In this document: positions 1 through 7,726 of the stretch, piece by piece | How the letters are laid out: every line of letters begins with the position of its first letter | Numbering within the stretch: the stretch's first letter is position 1 | Source: Anaerofustis stercorihominis | GTDB taxonomy: Bacteria > Bacillota > Clostridia > Eubacteriales > Anaerofustaceae | Assembly (NCBI RefSeq): GCF_024623185.1 | Contig: NZ_JANJZK010000001.1 | Location: 248,001 to 312,000, forward strand | DNA: 64,000 nt | Direction of reading: 5' to 3' | Program-made: the position numbers and the translations under genes | The notes under the pieces: generated by a model | What the model saw: the letters and a program-made list of their open reading frames with translations, nothing else | What the model was told of the DNA's origin: nothing | Databases searched by the model: none

Positions 1-1163
1 AAGTGATAGATTATTTTAAATATATCGCCATGACTACTCATACTATTCTTTGTAAAATAATAAATAAATATATCGAAGATGAAGAATATAGGAAGTTATT
101 TCCGTTTAGTAAAGAGCTGGAAGAACTAATTTTATGCGAAAATTATTATGAACAGCCGCTTCCTATTACGAGGATCGATTTGTTTTTGAATGAAGAAGAT
201 TTTACATTTAAATTTTGTGAATTCAATGCTGACGGTGCCAGTGCAATGAACGAAGACAGGGAACTCAATAATGCTTATAAGGATGATGAAATATTTAATC
301 AGTTCAGTAAAAAGTATAATATTAGTCATTTTGAACTCTTCGACAGCTGGGTAGATGAATTTTTAAATATTTACGATACTTTTAAATATAAGGTCGAAAA
401 ACCTACGATAGGAATAATCGATTTTATGGAAAGTGCTACTAATGAAGAATTCAAAGTGTTTAAGTCTCGTTTTGAAAAACGAGGATATGATACCGTTATA
501 GCCGATATTACTACCCTTAAATACGATGACGGACTTTATACTAAGGACGGCGTAAAAATAGACGCGGTTTACAGAAGAGCCGTTACCAGCGAAATGATGG
601 AAAAAATTGAAAAGATACCTGCATTTATTAAAGCAATCAAAGATAAAAAGACTTGCATAATAGGTTCCATGAGGACTCAGGTAATCCACAATAAAATAGT
701 CTACATGATAATGCATAAAAAGGAAACTTTTGACTTTTTAACTGCTGAGGAAATCCTTTTTATAAAAGACCATATCCCATATACTTGCTGGTTAAATGAT
801 GGGGTATTTGACAGAGAAAAAGTGATAAGCAATAAAGACAGCTGGATAATAAAACCCGATGATTTGTACGGAGCTAGGGGTGTATATGCGGGAGTAGATT
901 ATTCAAAAGAAAAATTTACGAAACTTATAGATGAAAATACTAACAATGGATATCTTCTTCAGGAATATGCTGCAATGTATAAAACAAAGAACTTTATAAA
1001 AGAAAAAAACGGAGAATTTGTCTTTGATGAGTTCAGCAATATGCCGGGCATATTTATATATAACGGAAAATTTAAAGGTTTATATTCCAGGGGCGGCAGA
1101 CAGGGGATAATTTGTGAAGCCGCCGGAGGGATTGCGATGTGTTCAATGCATGTCGAGATTTAA
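1..1163 (+). CDS. Circularly permuted ATP-grasp / glutathionylspermidine synthase-like protein (5' partial)
   Basis: The reading frame is open from the first base of the window and no ribosome binding site is visible, so the true start lies upstream; about 386 residues are present. The middle and C-terminal parts look like the circularly permuted ATP-grasp fold: an EFNADGASAMNE segment near visible residue 73, a WIIKPDDLYGARGVYAG segment near 284 that resembles the ATP-binding lysine and glycine-rich loop, and LLQEYA shortly after. Family members ligate an amine to a carboxylate using ATP, for example in glutathionylspermidine or peptide synthesis, but the substrate cannot be inferred here. 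The gene ends 24 bases before the WYL regulator gene. Family assignment is moderate and function is unknown. Confidence 0.6.
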   Translation, partial: VIDYFKYIAMTTHTILCKIINKYIEDEEYRKLFPFSKELEELILCENYYEQPLPITRIDLFLNEEDFTFKFCEFNADGASAMNEDRELNNAYKDDEIFNQFSKKYNISHFELFDSWVDEFLNIYDTFKYKVEKPTIGIIDFMESATNEEFKVFKSRFEKRGYDTVIADITTLKYDDGLYTKDGVKIDAVYRRAVTSEMMEKIEKIPAFIKAIKDKKTCIIGSMRTQVIHNKIVYMIMHKKETFDFLTAEEILFIKDHIPYTCWLNDGVFDREKVISNKDSWIIKPDDLYGARGVYAGVDYSKEKFTKLIDENTNNGYLLQEYAAMYKTKNFIKEKNGEFVFDEFSNMPGIFIYNGKFKGLYSRGGRQGIICEAAGGIAMCSMHVEI

Positions 1164-1187
1164 ATAATTAAATAAAAGGAGTTTGTT

Positions 1188-2088
1188 ATGAAAATTGACA
1201 GGTTGATGGGTATAATCACAACTTTACTTAATAAGGAAAAAGTGACAGCTCCTTTTTTAGCGGAAAAATTCGAAGTATCCGTAAGAACTATAAACAGAGA
1301 TATAATGGATTTATGTAAGTCCGGAATTCCGATAGTCACTACCAGAGGAGTAGGGGGCGGTATATATTTGGATCCGGATTTTAAAATGGATAAAAGTTTA
1401 CTTAAAGAAGAGGAGATAAGTGTTATATATGCAGGGCTTAAGGGTATTATTAGTGTAAGTGATAACAGTAAATATGAACTTCTTATTGAGAAATTTAAGG
1501 ATAATCCCAAGAATGATTTAGATATAGACCTTTCATCTTATTATAAGAAATCATTATCGGATAAGATAGAAAAAATACAAAAAGGTATCAATGATAAATT
1601 ACTATTGGAATTCGATTACTTTTCCAAAAAAGGAAAGAGTCACAGGATAGTGGAACCTTATACTCTTACATTTAAATGGTCAAGTTGGTATTTATATGCT
1701 TTTTCGATTGAGAGAGAAGATTTTAGATTATTTAAATTAAATAGGCTCATAAATCTTGATGTAACGAAAAATACTTTTTTTACCCAGAGAAGTTCCTTTG
1801 GTAGAAGATGATATCGATGTGATTTTCCCCAATACCATAAATGTACTTATATTGTTTGATAAGGACGTAGAGTATAGAATAATAGATGAGTATGGCAAAG
1901 ATAGTTACACATATTTCCTTGACGATAAAATTTTCTTCGGATTTTCCTTTTATGATAAAGAATACTTATTTAATTGGTTATTAAGTTTTGCTGATAAAGC
2001 AGAAATCATATTCCCAAGTGATATAAGAGATGAATTTATTGAACTTATAAAAAAAATTAATAATAAATACAATAAACATGACATATAG
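1188..2088 (+). pseudogene. WYL-domain HTH transcriptional regulator, frameshifted
   Basis: The first segment (1188-1811, good AAGGAG site) has a DeoR-type N-terminal helix-turn-helix (residues about 5-60, including SVRTINRDI) and a WYL domain with EPYTLTFKWSSWYLYAFS near residue 160. It then runs out of frame into a premature stop at 1809-1811. The remaining WYL C-terminal extension continues in the +1 frame to 2088. The frames join around a T7 run (1775-1781): with one T fewer the protein would read through as NTFLPREVPLVEDD, giving about 300 residues, the usual length. This may be a true pseudogene, slippage-dependent expression, or a sequence error. Such proteins usually sense a ligand and act as local repressors or activators. 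Confidence 0.8.
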
Positions 2089-2106
2089 TTGTCATGTTTA
2101 TTATTA
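2071..2106 (+). terminator. Rho-independent terminator after the WYL regulator
   Basis: A perfect 13-bp inverted repeat (2071-2083 with 2090-2102) encloses a 6-base loop and is followed by TTATTATA. The regulator's stop codon (2086-2088) falls in the loop, so the hairpin overlaps the end of the coding region. It is AT-rich, so an operator role is also possible. Confidence 0.6.
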
Positions 2107-2139
2107 TATAATATATCTAAAATAATAGGAGATATAGAT

Positions 2140-2442
2140 ATGGCAACTAGTATTGAATTTGTTGATTACGTTTATGAAAATTTGAAACCATTGGGAGATA
2201 TTAAGTGTAAAAAAATGTTCGGTGAATACGGACTTTGGTATAAGGGAAAATTCTTTGGATGTATCTGTGATAATCAGCTGTTTGTTAAAGATACTTCTTT
2301 AGGCAGAGAACTGCTGGGAGAGGATATATTATACGCAAGTCCCTATGAAGGTGCAAAAGAACATATTTTGATAGAAAATATTGATGATAAAGATTTGCTG
2401 AAAGATTTGGTAATAAGTACTTATAATGAGCTAAAAAAATAG
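2140..2442 (+). CDS. TfoX N-terminal domain family protein
   Basis: This 100-residue protein starts at the ATG at 2140 behind TAGGAG (2126-2131); an upstream in-frame TTG at 2089 lies in the terminator hairpin and is unlikely to be used. The sequence KKMFGEYGLWYKGKFFG near residues 25-40 is typical of the TfoX/Sxy N-terminal domain. In proteobacteria TfoX promotes competence, but stand-alone N-terminal domains are widespread in Firmicutes with no defined role. It is followed after 10 bases by the YoaP-like acetyltransferase gene and is probably co-transcribed with it. Confidence 0.75.
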   Translation: MATSIEFVDYVYENLKPLGDIKCKKMFGEYGLWYKGKFFGCICDNQLFVKDTSLGRELLGEDILYASPYEGAKEHILIENIDDKDLLKDLVISTYNELKK

Positions 2443-2452
2443 GAGAATAAAA

Positions 2453-3214
2453 ATGGATATAATAACTTTAAATAACGAAAATATCGAAAAAGAACATATT
2501 TGCTGTCTTATGTCCGCAAAAGACAGCGGTTATGTGGATCAAAAAAAATCTTGGCTTAAAGATATGATGAAAGAAGGCTTGAAATTTAAGAAGATGGACG
2601 TAAGAGGCAAAGTTTTTATTGAATATATACCTCTTAAAAATGCTTGGTATCCCGTTGCCGGTGATGATTATATGTTTATAGACTGTCTTTGGGTGAGCGG
2701 GAAATATGCCGGAAGCGGAAATTCAAGTATACTTCTTGATGAATGTATCAGGGATACAAAAGAGCGCGGATTAAAAGGACTGGCTATTCTTTCCTCCGAT
2801 AAAAAGAAGGGATATATGGCAGATAAAAAATTCTTGATGCATAAAGGATTTATAAAGTGTGATGAAGCGGAGCCTTATTTTGAACTTTTATATTTACCTT
2901 TTGAAGAAGATATAGCGCCTCCAAAATTCAGAGAAAGTGTAAAAAATCCTAAGACAGGAAATGACGGGTTTACTTTATATTACACTTCTCAGTGTCCTTT
3001 TACTCTAAAGTATGCTCCTATTATAGAAGAAGAAGCGAAAAGGAACAATATACCTTTTAAAAGTATACAAATAGATACTTTGGAAAAGGCAAAGAATGCT
3101 AAATGTCCTTATACTTCATATAGTGTATTTTATAAGGATGAATTTATTACTCATGAAATTTTAACCGTTAAAGCTTTTAACAATTTAGTTGATAAATATG
3201 TAAATAAAAAATAA
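2453..3214 (+). CDS. YoaP-like GNAT-family N-acetyltransferase
   Basis: The 253-residue protein has an N-terminal GNAT fold (about residues 1-145) in which YAGSGNSSILLDECIRD near residue 83 is in the acetyl-CoA-binding region, and a C-terminal domain of about 100 residues that resembles the YoaP extension. That tail contains a YYTSQCPFTLKYAP segment near residue 178, reminiscent of a thioredoxin-like CxxT motif. B. subtilis YoaP has the same arrangement. Its substrate is unknown. It starts 10 bases after the TfoX-like gene with an AGGAG site. Confidence 0.75.
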   Translation: MDIITLNNENIEKEHICCLMSAKDSGYVDQKKSWLKDMMKEGLKFKKMDVRGKVFIEYIPLKNAWYPVAGDDYMFIDCLWVSGKYAGSGNSSILLDECIRDTKERGLKGLAILSSDKKKGYMADKKFLMHKGFIKCDEAEPYFELLYLPFEEDIAPPKFRESVKNPKTGNDGFTLYYTSQCPFTLKYAPIIEEEAKRNNIPFKSIQIDTLEKAKNAKCPYTSYSVFYKDEFITHEILTVKAFNNLVDKYVNKK

Positions 3215-3238
3215 CCCTATATTGGGCTATTTTTTTAT
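3209..3238. terminator. Probable bidirectional terminator between convergent genes
   Basis: An imperfect stem with CCC (3215-3217) pairing to GGG (3224-3226) and flanking ATA/TAT pairs is followed by T7 on the + strand and preceded by an A-run. It lies between two convergent genes and overlaps the 3' end of the HAD gene. Confidence 0.45.
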
Positions 3239-3856
3239 TATATTAAAAAGTTCTTTTAAATTATCTATAAAATAAGTAGGTTCTTCACTTGATAAATATT
3301 CTTTTGTGTTATATCCATATGTCACACTTGCAATATCAATGTTGGCTTTTTTTGCCGAAACGATATCCCTTACTTCATCTCCTACATATAAAATATCTTC
3401 GTCTTTTAATCTTAATTTTTTCTTTAATTTGTTTATTTTAATTTCCTTTGAGAAAAGAGGTGAAGATATTATAAAATCCATTGTATCGATATTTTCATTT
3501 TTCAAAAAAGTATTTATATTCTTTTTTGAATTTGATGAAATTATACCCATATAGCTAAGTTTGGATTTCAGTGCTTCCAATGTTTCTTTGAGGTCTTCTT
3601 CGTAAGGGTCCATTGATTTATGGTATTCTTTCATTAATTTTTGTCCCTTTTTAATAAGAGAAAATACCTTTAAATATGGAACCCCCAAATCTTTGATTAT
3701 GTTATGGATAGGCTGATGTTTGAGTTCATCTATATAATCGTGTGTAATTTCTTTATAACCATATTTTTTGGCAATCTCATTGTATACGCGAAAAATAACA
3801 TTTTCCGTGTTTGCAAGGGTACCGTCAAAATCAAAAATTACACATTTATATTTCAT
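3227..3856 (-). CDS. HAD-superfamily hydrolase, phosphoglycolate phosphatase-like
   Basis: The 209-residue protein begins with the HAD nucleophile motif FDFDGTLANT (residues 8-17). It has a helical cap region, motif II ISSNSKK near residue 105, a lysine-containing segment, and motif IV LYVGDEVRDIVSAKKA near residue 157. The length and C1-type cap match the phosphoglycolate phosphatase/PpaX-like subgroup that dephosphorylates small metabolites. The substrate cannot be deduced. It is transcribed alone on the minus strand from an extended -10 promoter about 33 bases upstream of its start. Confidence 0.8.
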   Translation of the reverse strand: MKYKCVIFDFDGTLANTENVIFRVYNEIAKKYGYKEITHDYIDELKHQPIHNIIKDLGVPYLKVFSLIKKGQKLMKEYHKSMDPYEEDLKETLEALKSKLSYMGIISSNSKKNINTFLKNENIDTMDFIISSPLFSKEIKINKLKKKLRLKDEDILYVGDEVRDIVSAKKANIDIASVTYGYNTKEYLSSEEPTYFIDNLKELFNIIKK

Positions 3857-3888
3857 TTCTTATTCCTTTTCCTTTATTTGTAAAATAT

Positions 3889-3897
3889 ATTATATCA
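3889..3897 (-). promoter_or_regulatory. Extended -10 promoter of the HAD hydrolase gene
   Basis: The minus strand reads TGATATAAT, an exact extended -10 (TGNTATAAT), 33 bases upstream of the HAD start codon. No convincing -35 was seen. The same motif precedes several other genes in this window. Confidence 0.6.
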
Positions 3898-3955
3898 TAA
3901 ATAATGTTATCTTATTATATTTTTACATTTAGTTTACATTATAAATCAGAATTCT

Positions 3956-4195
3956 TTATTTTATCTTAAGCCTTAATGAATGATTTATTAAATCTGAATA
4001 AGAAAATGATAAAATATCATCTTTGTTATCTATATTAGTAGATATGGTAAAAATATTATTATATGCGTTTAAAATAGTACCTTCATTTTTGATTATCTTT
4101 CCTCTTGAAACTTTACTTATAAAATCTACATCTTTGCCGACATTATCCACAATGATTTTTTTTGCACTGTTGTAAGAATGACTTGGTAACTTCAT
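3956..4195 (-). CDS. veg: Veg family protein (DUF1021)
   Basis: The product is 79 residues when started at the ATG at 4195, which has a GGAGGT site 7 bases upstream. A longer frame to 4270 exists but lacks a site. Similarity to B. subtilis Veg (86 residues) is visible in the region around VSRGKIIKNEGTILNAYNN, followed by FSYSDLINHSLRLKI at the C-terminus, which matches Veg's YSYADILT-type ending. Veg is a small Sm-like beta-barrel protein that stimulates biofilm gene expression in B. subtilis; its mechanism is not settled. The gene is monocistronic and divergent from the M23 peptidase gene. Confidence 0.75.
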   Translation of the reverse strand: MKLPSHSYNSAKKIIVDNVGKDVDFISKVSRGKIIKNEGTILNAYNNIFTISTNIDNKDDILSFSYSDLINHSLRLKIK

Positions 4196-4386
4196 ATTTA
4201 TACCTCCGCTTTTTATATTATTATTACCTCTATAACCATGCTTTAAACCAAATTTTTCATTCTCTTCCACAAACTATCATCAAAAAAAAGCCTTTTTTCT
4301 TTCTTTTTTATTATTATTATGATAAACTTTTAATACGTATAGATATAATTCGATAGGATTATACATATAGGAGGTCATGTCTGTTT

Positions 4387-6057
4387 ATGAAAATTAAATG
4401 GGTCAATAGACGTAATGAAGAGCAGGAGCTCGATAAAGTATATAAACAAATAGTAAGAAGAGAAAATAAATATCATATAGCAGAAGAATCAACATATATA
4501 CATAAAAAAGAAAATATATTTAGAAGAATTGCCGGTGGACAAGATGTAAAAAAGGAACCGTCAAAACTTAGACAAAAATATGAAGGAAGCTGGCTTCATA
4601 CTCAAATTGATGAAATCAAAGAAGATTTGGATGAATTTTTTGTCGGAGTCAAATATTATTTAAAAAGAGTAAAATTCGGACTAAGAGATTTTAGAGAATA
4701 TGCAAAAGACCATCTTTTTAGTTTTTTAGTGGGCGTTTTTTGTGTGATTATATTTTTTGTGGGAGCATTTACTTATAAAAACTTATTTGGATATGAAGTA
4801 ATTTTTAATGGTACAAAGCTTGGTATAGTTAAGAATGTCAATGACTTTGAAAATGCATTAACTAATGTAGATGCTAATTTAACAAAATGGTACGATAATT
4901 CAAATGTTTATTATGAAAAATCAATTTCTTATCAGAAAGTACCAATAAAAAATCCAAAGGATGTAATGGATACGGAAGAATGTGAAAATGCTGTTTATAA
5001 TTTAAATATCCCTCTATTTTGTAAGGGTGCTGTTATTAGTGTTAACGGTAATGAAGCCGTAAGGGTTGCTTCTGTTCAGGACGCAAAGACGGTAATAAAG
5101 AATATAGGTAATAATTACGAAAAAGAAAGTTCTAACGAAAAACTTATAAAAGGCAGTAAAGTAAAAGAAGATATGGAGTATAAGGAAAAACTTATATCCA
5201 TAGATTCTGCAATGGATGTTAAAGATGCAATTAATTATTTGAGTAATAGTTCAAACCATGAGGTTGAAAATACCGGAGACAGTGATATTTTAGGTAAGAT
5301 TGATGAATCTAAGAAGAGCACTAATCTTGTAAGTGCTTTGAATTTTAGGGAAAATGAATTTTCTACAGATGAAATCAGCAGTAAACCTTCCATCACTATA
5401 ACTACCGTAAAACAAGTAACATATAAAAAGGATGTAGCTTATAAAACTGTTTACAGAGATGATCCTGATGTGTATGTAGGTACCAATAAGGTTAAGCAAG
5501 AGGGAAAAGACGGAGAAAAGAAGGTTACTGCCGTAAATACTTATGAAAACGGATCTGTAGTAAAAAGTGATATAAAGAAAGAAACAGTTACAGAAAAATC
5601 TACCAGCAAAATCATTTCGAGAGGTACGAAACCGCTGCCTCCTGTAACGAGTACGGGAAGGTTCATAATGCCTGCAAGCGGTACTATTTCGGCTCTTAAT
5701 AAAGCAGGTTCTCATGCAGGATACAAAGCTGTGGATATTGCCAATCCTCAGGGTACTCCCGTTTATGCTTCCGATACAGGTATAGTAACCAGAGCAAGCT
5801 GGTACGGAGGATATGGTAACTGTGTAGATATAGATCACGGTAATGGATATTCTACAAGATACGGACATAATGTAAGGATACTTGTAAAAGTAGGGCAGAA
5901 AGTTCAGCAAGGTGAACAGATTGCGGTAATGGGAAGTACCGGTAACTCTACGGGACCTCATTGTCACTTTGAAATACATTATCACGGTGTAAGCCAAGTA
6001 ATCTTAAATTACTTTAAGTATTTGGCAAACGGTATTCACGTTGACGCATTCCAATAA
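4387..6057 (+). CDS. Membrane-anchored M23 peptidase with G5 domain
   Basis: The 556-residue protein has a charged cytoplasmic N-terminus of about 110 residues, one membrane helix (about 110-132), a long extracellular region, a G5-like domain (about 335-415) and a C-terminal LytM/M23 domain (about 425-540). M23 enzymes cut peptidoglycan cross-bridges in the wall. The zinc-ligand region shows H525 and H527 (HCHFE) and H494 (YGHN). The first ligand motif is unusual: the canonical H-x3-D is absent, and His443 lies seven residues before Asp450. The GGAGG site is 12 bases from the ATG. The downstream membrane-protein gene begins 35 bases later. Active enzyme or SpoIIQ-like scaffold are both possible. 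Confidence 0.85.
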   Translation: MKIKWVNRRNEEQELDKVYKQIVRRENKYHIAEESTYIHKKENIFRRIAGGQDVKKEPSKLRQKYEGSWLHTQIDEIKEDLDEFFVGVKYYLKRVKFGLRDFREYAKDHLFSFLVGVFCVIIFFVGAFTYKNLFGYEVIFNGTKLGIVKNVNDFENALTNVDANLTKWYDNSNVYYEKSISYQKVPIKNPKDVMDTEECENAVYNLNIPLFCKGAVISVNGNEAVRVASVQDAKTVIKNIGNNYEKESSNEKLIKGSKVKEDMEYKEKLISIDSAMDVKDAINYLSNSSNHEVENTGDSDILGKIDESKKSTNLVSALNFRENEFSTDEISSKPSITITTVKQVTYKKDVAYKTVYRDDPDVYVGTNKVKQEGKDGEKKVTAVNTYENGSVVKSDIKKETVTEKSTSKIISRGTKPLPPVTSTGRFIMPASGTISALNKAGSHAGYKAVDIANPQGTPVYASDTGIVTRASWYGGYGNCVDIDHGNGYSTRYGHNVRILVKVGQKVQQGEQIAVMGSTGNSTGPHCHFEIHYHGVSQVILNYFKYLANGIHVDAFQ

Positions 6058-6092
6058 AATAATATATGTAATAATATACGGAGGAAAAGATT

Positions 6093-6464
6093 TTGAATAG
6101 TTTAATAATAGTTTTAGTATGTGTCGTTCTGGCAGTGTTGATTCAATTTTTACTTTGCAGATCCGACAATATTCTCATGGGACTAATAATCCCTGCGGTA
6201 TTTGCTTTGATTGCAATCATGATGAGTGTAGTAACAAAAGGAAACGGGCTTAATAAGTTTACGGAATTTGTTCAGTGGTTCTTACCGGGACTTATTGCTC
6301 TTATAATTTACTTCTTTACTAAAAAGAAAAAACATGATAAGAGAAAAGAAGAAAAAGAAGCTAGAAAAAAATTAAAAGAAGATAAAAAGCTTGCTCTTGA
6401 CTCTAATGACGATGACGAAGAAGTTGAGGAAGTAGAAGCTGAAATAATCGATGAAGATAATTAA
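6093..6464 (+). CDS. Small membrane protein with acidic cytoplasmic tail, unknown function
   Basis: This 123-residue protein starts at a TTG behind GGAGGAAA. It has three hydrophobic segments (about residues 3-20, 25-47 and 60-77), then a lysine-rich stretch (KKKKHDKRKEEKEARKK) and a strongly acidic C-terminus (DDDEEVEEVEAEIIDED). No family was recognised. It follows the M23 peptidase gene by 35 bases and precedes a terminator, so the two form a transcription unit. A cell-envelope role is possible but unproven. Confidence 0.6.
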   Translation: MNSLIIVLVCVVLAVLIQFLLCRSDNILMGLIIPAVFALIAIMMSVVTKGNGLNKFTEFVQWFLPGLIALIIYFFTKKKKHDKRKEEKEARKKLKEDKKLALDSNDDDEEVEEVEAEIIDEDN

Positions 6465-6465
6465 A

Positions 6466-6491
6466 AAGATCCGCTTTATGCGGATTTTTTA
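6466..6491 (+). terminator. Rho-independent terminator
   Basis: The stem ATCCGC (6469-6474) pairs with GCGGAT (6480-6485) around a TTTAT loop, followed by T6. It sits immediately after the stop codon of the small membrane protein. Confidence 0.85.
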
Positions 6492-6530
6492 TTTGTATAA
6501 TAATTTCATAAAATAAATGAAACGTTTAGG

Positions 6531-6547
6531 TTCAATGTTATATTGAA
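6531..6547. promoter_or_regulatory. Inverted repeat overlapping a putative -35 of the nickel operon
   Basis: TTCAAT-N5-ATTGAA is a perfect interrupted palindrome that overlaps a TTGAAA (6543-6548) which could serve as a -35. An -10-like TAATAT follows at 6566-6571. A related TTTCAT-N7-ATGAAA lies at 6504-6522. These could bind a metal-responsive repressor, but no regulator is identified. Confidence 0.35.
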
Positions 6548-6574
6548 AATATTTCATAAAAATGATAATATGTT

Positions 6575-6687
6575 ATAGAAGCAGATACCACGAAGGTATT
6601 TTATATTAAAGTATTATTAAGAAATAATTCCACGAAGGATGATCCATTACATGAAGTAATGTCTTTCTTTCGTGTTTTTTTATGGGA
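6575..6687 (+). ncRNA. Structured attenuator-like leader of the nickel operon
   Basis: About 110 bases of leader carry two identical CCACGAAGG elements (6588-6596 and 6630-6638). Each is at the tip of a small hairpin: ATACC/GGTAT around ACGAA, and TCC/GGA around ACGAA. A third hairpin nests CATTAC/GTAATG inside CACGAA (6631-6636) pairing with TTCGTG (6669-6674) and ends in T7, an intrinsic terminator. It uses the same bases as the second small hairpin, so the two are mutually exclusive. The GGGAGGA site of nikM follows directly. This layout suggests a riboswitch or attenuator; I do not match it to a known class. Confidence 0.5.
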
Positions 6688-6697
6688 GGAAATAGTT

Positions 6698-7705
6698 ATG
6701 CATATGGCGGATGCTTTGGTGTCTCCTGCTGTGGGAGGTGCTATGATAACTGTAAGTGCTGGTGCACTTGCTTATTCGGTTAAGAAAATAAAAGAAGATG
6801 ATAATTTGGAGAAAAAGGTTCCGTTGATGGGAATTATGAGTGCATTTGTATTTGCGGCTCAAATGATTAATTTTACTATACCTATGACGGGTTCAAGCGG
6901 ACATATCGGGGGAGGTATACTTCTGTCTTTGATTTTAGGCGGTCCCGCGGCGTTTATATCCATATTTTCGGTGTTACTTATTCAGTGTTTGTTTTTTGCG
7001 GACGGGGGGGGGTTGGCTCTCGGATGTAATTTATTTAATATGGGTGTAATTCCTTGCTTTTTAATTTATCCTTATGTTATAAAGCCTATATTACAAAAGG
7101 GAATAAATAAGAAAAGTATTGGGGTTGCATCAATTCTCGGGTGCGTATTATCATTACAGTTAGGTGCTTTTATGGTTGTAATAGAAACTTTTTTTTCGGG
7201 GATAAGCGAACTTCCTTTTAATAAGTTCCTGATTTTAATGCAGCCGATACATTTAGCTATAGGACTTGTTGAAGGTATTGTAACTATGCTCGTAGTAGAC
7301 TTTATATTTAATCAACGAAAAGAAATTTTAGATGAGAGCATATTTAGTAAGAAAAGTAAAGCCAGTTTTAAAAAAGTCATTGTGTCTTTAAGTATTATTA
7401 CTCTTATTGTTGCAGGAGGGTTATCTCTTTTCGCTTCGTCAAATCCTGACGGTCTTGAATGGTCTGTTCAGGGGGTTACGGGAAGTACTGAGGTTGAAAA
7501 GGGAAACCATGATATTTATACTGCGATGAATAATATCCAAGAAAAGACGGCTTTTATGCCTGATTATAATTATAAGAATGAAAATAACGAAAGTTTAATA
7601 AGTGGAACATCTGTTGCCGGCGTAGTCGGAGGTGTAATAGTATTTATTTTCGCAGGTGTTATTGGGATAAGCGTATATAAAGTAAGGAAATTAAAAAGGT
7701 CATAA
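6698..7705 (+). CDS. nikM: ECF nickel/cobalt transporter substrate-binding component, NikM/CbiM with fused NikN-like part
   Basis: The 335-residue integral membrane protein starts at the ATG at 6698 behind GGGAGGA. It begins MHMADAL, and in CbiM/NikM the N-terminal Met-His coordinates the metal. TGSSGHIGGG and the FADGGGLALGCNLFNMG segment are family hallmarks. The C-terminal part (about 225-335), with two further helices and the sequence NPDGLEWSV, resembles NikN/CbiN, so this is a NikMN-type fusion. Its neighbours NikQ and NikO complete the transporter. The following lar genes favour nickel over cobalt. Codons 103-105 form part of an unusual G9 run. Confidence 0.88.
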   Translation: MHMADALVSPAVGGAMITVSAGALAYSVKKIKEDDNLEKKVPLMGIMSAFVFAAQMINFTIPMTGSSGHIGGGILLSLILGGPAAFISIFSVLLIQCLFFADGGGLALGCNLFNMGVIPCFLIYPYVIKPILQKGINKKSIGVASILGCVLSLQLGAFMVVIETFFSGISELPFNKFLILMQPIHLAIGLVEGIVTMLVVDFIFNQRKEILDESIFSKKSKASFKKVIVSLSIITLIVAGGLSLFASSNPDGLEWSVQGVTGSTEVEKGNHDIYTAMNNIQEKTAFMPDYNYKNENNESLISGTSVAGVVGGVIVFIFAGVIGISVYKVRKLKRS

Positions 7706-7726
7706 TATAATAGAAAGGAGTAAGTA

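Noticed and set aside
3956-4270. A longer start for the veg gene at 4270
   Set aside because: The ATG at 4195 has a GGAGGT site and gives the usual Veg length; the longer form adds a nonconserved N-terminus.
5290-5997. A 235-codon minus-strand frame opposite the M23 peptidase
   Set aside because: It lies wholly inside a strongly supported gene on the other strand, has no ribosome site or family features, and is a shadow frame.
6575-6687. A guanidine-II (mini-ykkC) riboswitch
   Set aside because: The twin CG loops look similar, but the stems close CC/GG around a five-base ACGAA loop, not the ACGR tetraloop of that family, and the genes are nickel-related.
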